A stretch of 5,541 bases of DNA from Dehalococcoidia bacterium. GTDB lineage: Bacteria > Chloroflexota > Dehalococcoidia > GIF9 > AB-539-J10. Location of the stretch: assembly GCA_030612345.1 (NCBI GenBank), contig JAUWOB010000070.1, forward strand, positions 1-5,541, in the 5' to 3' direction. The notes under the pieces were generated by a model. The model worked only from the letters and a program-made list of their open reading frames with translations. It was not told the origin of the DNA and did no database searches. This document shows, in pieces, positions 1-4,802 of this stretch. Numbering within the stretch: the first letter of the stretch is position 1; each line of letters begins with the position of its first letter. The position numbers and the translations under genes were made by a program.

Positions 1-1107
1 GACCAGGAACGGCTAAGGCAGCCGGCGCGCGACTTCCTGGCTGACAACTGGTCGAAGGCGGTTGTGAAGCAGATGGAAGAGAGCGAAACAGGCCATTCCA
101 GAGAACTCTGGCAGGAGATGGCAGAACTGGGTTGGATGGGCCTGGCCTTGCCGGAGCAATATGGCGGCGGCGGCATGAGTTTTCTCGACCTGGCTGTGCT
201 CTTGGAAGAGATGGGACGTGCCTGCCTGCCCGGTCCGTTTTTCTCCACAGTGGTGCTTGGGGCTCTACCCATTCTGGACGCCGGGAACGAGGAGCAAAAA
301 CAAAGATACCTGCCTGGGGTAGTGCGGGGTGAGAGGGTTTTCTCGCTAGCTCTAGCCGAGTTCCTCCTTCGGAATCCCGATGGCTTTTCAATGACGCTCG
401 AAGCCACTTCAGAAGGTGATAACTACGTGATTGAGGGCACCAGTTTGTTTGTCCCCGACGCTCATATTGCCGATCATCTGCTGTGTGTAGCTAAGACGAA
501 ACGTGAAAATGGAATCGCAATAGTCGTGGTAGATGCACGGAGCCCACACATACGTCACAACCTGCTCAAAGGCATCGGTGGTGATAAGCTATGTGAGGTG
601 GTCTTTGACCTGCTGCCGGTGCCCAGGGCTGACGTTTTGGGACAGGAGGACCGGGGACGGAGCGTGGCGAATAAGATAGTCCAGCGGGCCGCAGTGGCGA
701 AGTGTTGCGAGATGGTGGGAAACATCCAGCGTGTCCTGGAGATGACCGTGGACTATGCGAAGGAAAGGAAGCAGTTTGACCGGCCCATCGGCAGCTTCCA
801 GGTCATACAGCACTATTGCGCCGACATGGCAACCGATGTTGACGGCGCCAGATTCAGTACTTATCAAGCAGCCTGGATGCTGAGCGAGGGACTTCCCTGT
901 GCCAGAGAGGTGGCCATAGCCAAGGCCTGGATGGGCGAAGCTTCCCGGCGTGTCATGGATCTGGCACATCAAATTCACGGGGCAATTGGCGTTAGCATGG
1001 AACATGACCTGCATTTCTACACCAGACGGGCCAAAGCCGCGGAACTTGCCTTCGGCGATGCGGATTTCTATCGAGAAGTGGTAGCCAGAGAGATGGGACT
1101 GTTTTAA
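1..1107 (+). CDS. Acyl-CoA dehydrogenase family protein (5' end outside window)
   Basis: FAD-dependent enzyme expected to oxidise an acyl-CoA to the trans-2-enoyl-CoA, passing electrons to an electron-transfer flavoprotein. The frame is open from base 1 and the first visible residues (RDFLADNW, then ELWQEMAELGWMGLALPEQYGG) are already typical N-terminal acyl-CoA dehydrogenase helix, so the gene begins upstream; GTG 64 and ATG 73 are internal. In order one sees the N-terminal helical domain, a beta-rich middle domain (about nt 330-630) and the C-terminal helical domain with KERKQFDRPIGSFQVIQH (about nt 757-810), the conserved dimer/FAD contact. Near the end it reads HGAIGVSMEHDLHFYTRRAK and then FGDADFYREVVARE. 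The EGT glutamate that is the base in MCAD-type enzymes is not at the equivalent place, so this belongs to a divergent subgroup, some members of which work as heteromers. It lies 36 nt before the hydroxyacyl-CoA dehydrogenase on the same strand, probably one transcript. Family call firm; substrate unknown. Confidence 0.93.
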   Translation, partial: DQERLRQPARDFLADNWSKAVVKQMEESETGHSRELWQEMAELGWMGLALPEQYGGGGMSFLDLAVLLEEMGRACLPGPFFSTVVLGALPILDAGNEEQKQRYLPGVVRGERVFSLALAEFLLRNPDGFSMTLEATSEGDNYVIEGTSLFVPDAHIADHLLCVAKTKRENGIAIVVVDARSPHIRHNLLKGIGGDKLCEVVFDLLPVPRADVLGQEDRGRSVANKIVQRAAVAKCCEMVGNIQRVLEMTVDYAKERKQFDRPIGSFQVIQHYCADMATDVDGARFSTYQAAWMLSEGLPCAREVAIAKAWMGEASRRVMDLAHQIHGAIGVSMEHDLHFYTRRAKAAELAFGDADFYREVVAREMGLF

Positions 1108-1128
1108 GACATTGAGGAGTTCAGCACG

Positions 1129-1135
1129 AAAGGGG
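1129..1135 (+). promoter_or_regulatory. Ribosome binding site that decides the start at 1144
   Basis: AAAGGGG lies 8 nt before ATG 1144. The alternative GTG at 1135 overlaps this site, and the only purine-rich stretch before it (GAGGAG, 1114-1119) is 15 nt away, too far to serve it well. The protein from ATG begins MEISRVGVIGCGFMG, the usual distance from the N-terminus to the Rossmann glycines in this family. Confidence 0.7.
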
Positions 1136-1143
1136 TGACTACT

Positions 1144-2004
1144 ATGGAGATTAGCAGGGTAGGTGTGATTGGCTGTGGATTTATGGGCTCGGGCATTGCC
1201 CAGGTCTGTGCTCGGTGCGGCTACGATGTGGTAGTTGTAGAGCTCAGCGAGTCTCCTCTCAGCAGGGGCTTAGCAACAATAGAGTATTACCTTACGCGGG
1301 ATGTAGAGAAACACAGGATATCTCAGCAGAACAAGGTCTCGACTTGGGCGCGTATCAGGGGAAGCATCGCTATGGACGATCTGAATGATCGCGATCTGGT
1401 CGTAGAGGCTGTCCCGGAGGATATGGAACTAAAGAGAAAGATCTTTGCCAAACTGGACAGGACCTGTCCTGGCCGTACGATCCTTTGCTCCAACACTTCT
1501 TGCTTGTCCCTTACAGAACTTGCTCGAGTAACGAGCCGCCCGGATAGGGTAATCGGTACACATTTCCTCAGCCCGGTGCCCCGTAGCAAACTGCTCGAGA
1601 TTGTCAGGGCGGACACGACCAGTGAGGAAACCCTCGCGACAGTGGAGCAGTTTGGCCGTTCACTTGGACTGGAAATCCTTGTGGCCAAAGATACTCCCGG
1701 GTTCATCTTTAACTACCTGCTGCTAGCGTTGATAGGGTCCGCGGTGCGCCTCTTGGAGGATGGCGTGGCGAGTGCGGAGGATATCGACAAGAGCATGGTT
1801 CTTGGTCTGGGTCTTCCCATAGGCCCGCTGGCCCTGGCCGACTTCAACGGTCTGGATGTTGGCTATATGGTGGGCCGTGCCATGTATGAGAGGAGCAAGG
1901 ACCCGTGCCTTGCCCCCTCTGCTCTCCTGAAAGAGATGGTTGACTCCGGTCGTTTGGGACGCAAGACTGGTGAGGGATTCTATAAGTATCGCGAAGAGGA
2001 GTAG
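1144..2004 (+). CDS. 3-hydroxyacyl-CoA dehydrogenase (3-hydroxybutyryl-CoA dehydrogenase type)
   Basis: Catalyses NAD(P)-dependent interconversion of 3-hydroxyacyl-CoA and 3-ketoacyl-CoA, the third step of beta-oxidation or its reverse; cytoplasmic. The 286-residue product has the usual length of the stand-alone (Hbd/PaaH-like) form with no fused hydratase. The N-terminal NAD-binding Rossmann fold shows G10-x-G12-x-M14-G15-x-G17, an acidic residue E33 at the end of the second strand, EAVPE at 88-92 and SNTS at 116-119. The catalytic His is H140 in THFLSPVP and its partner Glu is E152 in LLEIV; the conserved Asn of DTPGFIFN is N190. The C-terminal helical domain follows (about 187-286) and ends in GRKTGEGFYKY. 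The loop after the catalytic His reads LSPVP where FNPVP is usual, a mild substitution. It follows the acyl-CoA dehydrogenase by 36 nt and probably shares its transcript. Chain-length preference cannot be read from sequence. Confidence 0.95.
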   Translation: MEISRVGVIGCGFMGSGIAQVCARCGYDVVVVELSESPLSRGLATIEYYLTRDVEKHRISQQNKVSTWARIRGSIAMDDLNDRDLVVEAVPEDMELKRKIFAKLDRTCPGRTILCSNTSCLSLTELARVTSRPDRVIGTHFLSPVPRSKLLEIVRADTTSEETLATVEQFGRSLGLEILVAKDTPGFIFNYLLLALIGSAVRLLEDGVASAEDIDKSMVLGLGLPIGPLALADFNGLDVGYMVGRAMYERSKDPCLAPSALLKEMVDSGRLGRKTGEGFYKYREEE

Positions 2005-2023
2005 CGCTCTGAGAACAGGGCCC

Positions 2024-2054
2024 TGAGGCTGGGGCGACCGCGTGAGCCTCATTT
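2024..2054 (+). terminator. Weak terminator-like hairpin at convergent gene ends
   Basis: TGAGGCT (2024-2030) and AGCCTCA (2045-2051) form a perfect 7-bp stem with a 14-nt loop, followed by only three T residues. It begins 20 nt after the hydroxyacyl-CoA dehydrogenase stop and lies between two converging operons. A 10-bp perfect palindrome, CAGGGCCCTG (2016-2025), overlaps its left edge. The short T tract and large loop make this a weak candidate. On the - strand the same stem is followed by G/C, so it would not act as an intrinsic terminator for the translin operon. Confidence 0.35.
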
Positions 2055-2091
2055 CGAGATATGACTGGGTTGTTCCGGCACTCAAAAGAGA

Positions 2092-2721
2092 TCAGCGGAG
2101 GTCACCAAGCTTTGTCTCCAGTCTCTTCTGCCTCAGGGATACCGTGAGATCGCCCCGCGTTCTCTCTATGATACCGCGTATGGAATCGGTGGTTCGCCGT
2201 AGGCCATGAGCGAGCAGTTCGGGGAAGTCCATGGTCATCAGTATTCCGTAGATTTCGTCCATTACGGCCAGCAATTCCTCGCAACGGGAGAAGTCGTCCC
2301 GCCTTAGACTATCCAGGATATACCTGCGCAGCTCCCCTACCGATTCCCCCAGGCCATCGAGGTAGGCAGCATTACCTATGCCCAGTGTGCCTGGCTTCGG
2401 GAACTCCTCGCCGGCAATCAGGGCCGAGGTTATGCGTGCTTCGGCATACTCCTTCTGAGCGTCATGAACGAGACCTGAATGGAGCAGCTTTCCATGCTGG
2501 GCCAGGTCGCGGTTCAGCTCTCGAAGTAAGTCGCTAGCTGAACTAAGGAGCTGCTTTGCCTTGTCATGCTGCTGGCGATGCACGGCACGTATGGCATCAG
2601 CGCTATGGCGAATTACCTGGCGGCAACTGCGCAAGGCTTTCTCTCGCGCCTCATCTTCAGCAGCGAAGTAGGGGTGAAGCTCGCTGGCAATAATCTCTAG
2701 GTCTTCTATGTGTCTTGACAT
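2092..2721 (-). CDS. Translin/TRAX-family predicted RNA-binding protein
   Basis: 209-residue, almost wholly helical protein matching the translin superfamily. In eukaryotes, translin and TRAX form the C3PO RNase acting on small RNA and tRNA fragments; archaeal and bacterial relatives are far less studied. The best match is the C-terminal half: YLDGLGESVGELRRYILDSL (120-139) mirrors the DYL-x-G-x-x-x-L-x-x-ELxR segment, followed by a DFSRCEELLAVMDEIY helix (143-158) and a final helix with RTTDSIRGIIERTR (176-189), equivalent to the YDVKKVEEVVYDL helix of translin. EYAEA at 91-95 matches the EYVEA of TRAX, whose two Glu residues are part of the nuclease centre, so catalysis is possible. There is no signal peptide or membrane segment. 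The ATG lies inside the end of the ThiD2-ThiE gene (16-nt overlap), with only AGGA immediately before it, suggesting translational coupling. It is last in the operon. Fold-family call is good; RNase activity is inference. Confidence 0.85.
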   Translation of the reverse strand: MSRHIEDLEIIASELHPYFAAEDEAREKALRSCRQVIRHSADAIRAVHRQQHDKAKQLLSSASDLLRELNRDLAQHGKLLHSGLVHDAQKEYAEARITSALIAGEEFPKPGTLGIGNAAYLDGLGESVGELRRYILDSLRRDDFSRCEELLAVMDEIYGILMTMDFPELLAHGLRRTTDSIRGIIERTRGDLTVSLRQKRLETKLGDLR

Positions 2722-3806
2722 TCCTGTTTCGCGGAGTCCATTGCGGCGATCAGCTTCTGCACAGCTCCCCTAACATCCTCCTCCTCTAGGACGGCACTGA
2801 CCACAGCTATGGCGTCGGCCCCTGCAGCCATTACTTCTCGGATGTTGCGCAGGTTTATGCCACCTATGGCTACCAGAGGGACAGATACGGTTCGCCTGAG
2901 TTCCTTCAGCGTATCCACTCCCACCACCGTGGCTGCCTTTTTCGTTGGCGTGGGAAATACGGAGCCCACGGCGATATAATCGGCCCCTTCACGCTGAGCT
3001 TTTGTGGCCTGAGACAGCGTGGTGACGGAACAGCCTACTATTCTGTCGATGGGCAATTCCCTGCGCACTACAGCCAGTGGCAGGTCGTTCTGTCCGATGT
3101 GCAGCCCGTCGGCGTCGGCAGCTATAGCTAAGTCGAGGTGGTCGTTTATGATGAGTAGAACACCAGCCTGACTGCAGAGCTCCTTGAGTTTGTGTGCTAG
3201 AAGTAACAACTCTCCTTTCTTGCCTTGCTTGTCTAGAAGCTGGATTACCTTGGCACCTCCCTCAATCGCCTGCCTGGCGATATCGAGCTCATCCCTGCCC
3301 GCCAGGAACTGCCTGTCTAGAATAAGGTAAAGCCCGGGCATGCTTTCCATCTTCTCCCGGCGCGATATGCGGGAGATCAGATCTCGCTCCAGCGTATAGA
3401 GGGAAAACCTGGCCTGTTCAAAGCTGGCTGAACTCAGCATCGAACTCATCTCGGGCAATCTGGCTAACTCTTCGATTACCCGAAGAGACTGCTCGGCCCT
3501 CTTGGCATTGGCCGTCACCAGATCAGACAGGCTTTGCAGCGAGGCTGTTCTCATATTCGGTTCTATCTTACTTGAAGGGGAAGTGGCAGTTTGAGCATGA
3601 CCGACATCATGTTCGGAATCTCTCTGAGAGAGGAGTCCTACACGCAGCAGTTTAGTCTCCTGGGCTAGATCATGACGTAGCGTTCTTAGCCGCCGGCCCA
3701 GGTCGGCATCGCTGAGAAGAAAGCGGGCGACATCTTCCAGAACCCGCAAGCCTTCGCCGGAGCGGTTCAGATTGGCGTCAATCAAACGCAGTAGTTGGAG
3801 AGGCAC
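2706..3806 (-). CDS. thiE: Bifunctional HMP-phosphate kinase / thiamine-phosphate synthase (ThiD2-ThiE fusion)
   Basis: 366-residue fusion for the end of thiamin synthesis. Residues 1 to about 147 match the ThiD2 domain: LIDANLNRSGEGLRVLEDVARFLL (8-31), LRHDL (43-47), RDSEHDVG (62-69), ANAKRAEQSLRVIEELA (99-115) and ARFSLYTLERDL (132-143). ThiD2 is known as a monofunctional HMP-P kinase unrelated to canonical ThiD. Residues about 156-358 are a ThiE TIM barrel joining HMP-PP to thiazole phosphate: N221-D222, HIGQND (236-241), S260, PTPTKK (285-290), AIGGIN (313-318) and VVSAV (335-339). The pyrophosphate-binding Q-x-R-x-K motif reads Q189-L-L191-D-K193, so the usual Arg is Leu (codon at 3236-3234), which might weaken activity. 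The start is GTG 3806, with AAAGGA 8 nt before it and a stop codon five codons upstream. It overlaps fmdB by 29 nt and the translin gene by 16 nt. No TPP riboswitch was found before the operon. Confidence 0.94.
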   Translation of the reverse strand: MPLQLLRLIDANLNRSGEGLRVLEDVARFLLSDADLGRRLRTLRHDLAQETKLLRVGLLSQRDSEHDVGHAQTATSPSSKIEPNMRTASLQSLSDLVTANAKRAEQSLRVIEELARLPEMSSMLSSASFEQARFSLYTLERDLISRISRREKMESMPGLYLILDRQFLAGRDELDIARQAIEGGAKVIQLLDKQGKKGELLLLAHKLKELCSQAGVLLIINDHLDLAIAADADGLHIGQNDLPLAVVRRELPIDRIVGCSVTTLSQATKAQREGADYIAVGSVFPTPTKKAATVVGVDTLKELRRTVSVPLVAIGGINLRNIREVMAAGADAIAVVSAVLEEEDVRGAVQKLIAAMDSAKQECQDT

Positions 3807-4152
3807 TTTCCAGGTCCTTTAGCGGCTCAGGCAACACGCCCTCTCTGGCTGCCTGTATCTGCTCTTGAATCTGCGACGGCACCTCCTGTCTCATATCCCG
3901 GAACCTCTTCTCCACCCAGCGACCGATATTCCGGGGGTCTCTGTAATAATCTTCACCAGGACGCATTGTGGGCTCGCCGCTGTCCTCCCATACCGTCCTC
4001 AAGGACTTATGGTAGGCAAAGCCGGACATGGCACGGGATAAGCTGGCCTTGCCGCAAAATGAGCATTCGGGAGCAAAGGGAGCAGAAGTATCCCTTACCA
4101 GGAAACTCAGCGTTCTGTGGCAGTTATGACAGACGAATTCATAGATGGGCAT
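3778..4152 (-). CDS. FmdB-family zinc-ribbon protein, copy B
   Basis: 124-residue protein opening with MPIYEFVCHNC, the signature of the FmdB/CxxC-CxxC regulatory-type zinc ribbon. Four cysteines, C8/C11 and C30/C33, would bind one zinc. After the ribbon come MSGFAYHKSLRTVWED (42-57) and a charged helical tail with DPRNIGRW (72-79) and EQIQAAREGVLP (97-108). The family was named from a putative regulator beside formamidase genes; its molecular role is not established. ATG 4152 is preceded by AAAAGG at 6 nt. It lies 15 nt after copy A and its end overlaps the thiD2-thiE start by 29 nt, so it is mid-operon. The tail aligns along its whole length with copy A (see that entry), pointing to an old tandem duplication. 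Its distinct C-terminus (after about 110) is probably disordered. Confidence 0.88.
   Translation of the reverse strand: MPIYEFVCHNCHRTLSFLVRDTSAPFAPECSFCGKASLSRAMSGFAYHKSLRTVWEDSGEPTMRPGEDYYRDPRNIGRWVEKRFRDMRQEVPSQIQEQIQAAREGVLPEPLKDLESASPTTAFD
3815..3820 (-). promoter_or_regulatory. Ribosome binding site supporting the GTG start of thiD2-thiE
   Basis: On the - strand AAAGGA precedes GTG 3806 by 8 nt, an ideal spacing, and lies within the coding sequence of the upstream fmdB gene. The reading frame is closed by TAA at 3821-3819, so no earlier start is possible, and the protein from this GTG begins a few residues before the conserved DANLNR of ThiD2. Confidence 0.7.
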
Positions 4153-4167
4153 GGCAGACCTTTTCGA

Positions 4168-4551
4168 TCAACCGGCGTCAGACCTGTCGTCTCCCGAACC
4201 GGAGAGCTCCCTCCTTCTTGTTTCTATCTGGGCCGCGGGCCATTCGCCCCTCTGCATTCTCTCCGTTAGCTCCTCATATTCGGGGGGCGACTTCTCGCCG
4301 CTGCTCATCCTCTTGCTCCACTCGGCCAGCGCTTTGGGGTCATCTCTCATCATGCCTTTGGTAAGCTCGCGGTCGGAAAGTATGTCTTCATAAACGTCTC
4401 TATATGTTTTCTGTACGGCAAAAGTGGAGAATATCCGCCTAAGTCCGTTGCTGCCGCAGCAGGGACAGGGTGGCGGAGATAGAGGAAATCTCTGCTGATA
4501 CGAGCTAACTACGCGGTGACAGGCATCGCACGCATATTCGTAAATGGGCAT
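4168..4551 (-). CDS. FmdB-family zinc-ribbon protein, copy A
   Basis: 127-residue protein starting MPIYEYACDAC, with zinc cysteines C8/C11 and C29/C32 (CPCC; C31 is extra). ATG 4551 is chosen because the family starts at MPIYE. The open frame extends to a TTG at 4611, but its GAGGAG abuts the TTG with no spacer, and the 20 added residues look unrelated to the family. Beyond the ribbon, STFAVQKTYRDVYED (42-56) matches copy B, then DPKALAEWSKRM (71-82) and TERMQRGEWP (96-105) align with DPRNIGRWVEKRF and QAAREGVLP of copy B. Function is unknown; a nucleic-acid or protein-binding adaptor is plausible but inferred. It is the first gene of the operon, with a promoter ending 14 nt before the ATG, implying a leader of only about 8 nt and no strong Shine-Dalgarno sequence. 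The rest of the operon follows without a gap of more than 15 nt. Confidence 0.88.
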   Translation of the reverse strand: MPIYEYACDACHRVVSSYQQRFPLSPPPCPCCGSNGLRRIFSTFAVQKTYRDVYEDILSDRELTKGMMRDDPKALAEWSKRMSSGEKSPPEYEELTERMQRGEWPAAQIETRRRELSGSGDDRSDAG

Positions 4552-4565
4552 TGTCTTGCCAGGAA

Positions 4566-4593
4566 ATTCTAGCACAATTTCTTTCGTCCACAA
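4566..4593 (-). promoter_or_regulatory. Sigma70-type promoter of the fmdB-fmdB-thiD2E-translin operon
   Basis: Read on the - strand, the -35 candidate TTGTGG (4593-4588) and -10 candidate TAGAAT (4571-4566) are 16 nt apart. The -10 is five of six to consensus and is preceded by TGC, giving an extended -10 (TGnTAGAAT). Transcription would begin near 4559, about 8 nt before ATG 4551. The very short leader leaves no room for a riboswitch in this transcript. Confidence 0.55.
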
Positions 4594-4660
4594 ACTGCGC
4601 GGGCTAGACAACTCCTCGACGTTTCTCTCTGTCCCTGCGGGAAGCCCCGATGCATCCTCA

Positions 4661-4674
4661 TTTACCGCGGTGAA
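4661..4674. promoter_or_regulatory. Quasi-palindrome, possible operator
   Basis: TTTACCGCGGTGAA is a 14-bp near-perfect palindrome centred on CCGCGG with one mismatched pair. It lies about 68 bp upstream of the -35 element of the fmdB-thi operon. With no loop it cannot form an RNA hairpin without fraying, so a DNA-binding dimer site is the more natural reading. There is no second copy and no known regulator matched; low certainty. Confidence 0.25.
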
Positions 4675-4802
4675 ACAGTCTCAGATGACTTGGCTCACAC
4701 TGCTGCGCCCCGATGAAGTGGGGTGCGGGAGAGACTTCGGCAACGTGACTCGTGGGTCGTCACCTTCCGCCTCCGAGGGGGCAAACCGAGCGACGGACCT
4801 GT

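Larger units (their letters stand above)
4552..4802. other. 251-nt non-coding region with three consecutive hairpins
   Basis: No credible coding sequence lies here. Besides the promoter and quasi-palindrome it holds three adjacent stems: 4703-4711 with 4720-4728 (9 bp, 8-nt loop), 4745-4749 with 4759-4763 (5 bp, perfect) and 4769-4773 with 4778-4782 (5 bp, CGAG loop). Three pairs in the first and third stems are G-U on the + strand (T4704/G4727, G4707/T4724, T4772/G4779) and become A-C mismatches on the - strand, which favours a + strand RNA. A 7-mer inverted repeat, CTAGACA (4604-4610) and TGTCTAG (4800-4806), could close the whole region. A smaller stem, TCCC-TGC-GGGA, sits at 4632-4642. 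I do not recognise an RNA family, and no + strand gene follows within the window. Confidence 0.35.

Noticed and set aside
3795..4364. 189-codon + strand open frame opposite the fmdB genes
   Set aside because: It is antisense to two genes with clear zinc-ribbon motifs; its composition is that of a shadow frame.
4552..4611. Longer fmdB copy A starting at TTG 4611
   Set aside because: GAGGAG abuts the TTG with no spacer, the extra 20 residues do not fit the family, and the predicted promoter lies inside the extension.
4663..4677. T-box-like TTTCACCGCGG on the - strand
   Set aside because: The TGGN bulge that must pair with tRNA is not there, and no stem I features were seen; the palindromic character explains the match.
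4679..4684. CTGAGA on the - strand upstream of the thiamin operon, as in a TPP riboswitch
   Set aside because: The rest of the TPP aptamer is absent: no matching partner sequence containing the conserved CCTGAT and GATAATGCC-type segments follows, and the predicted promoter lies downstream of it.
4728..4798. Fragments resembling glycine (GGGAGAGAC) or cyclic-di-GMP (GGCAAACC) riboswitches on the + strand
   Set aside because: The essential partner blocks (CTCTCAGG for glycine, GACGCAAAGCC for GEMM) are missing, and nothing downstream on + would be controlled.
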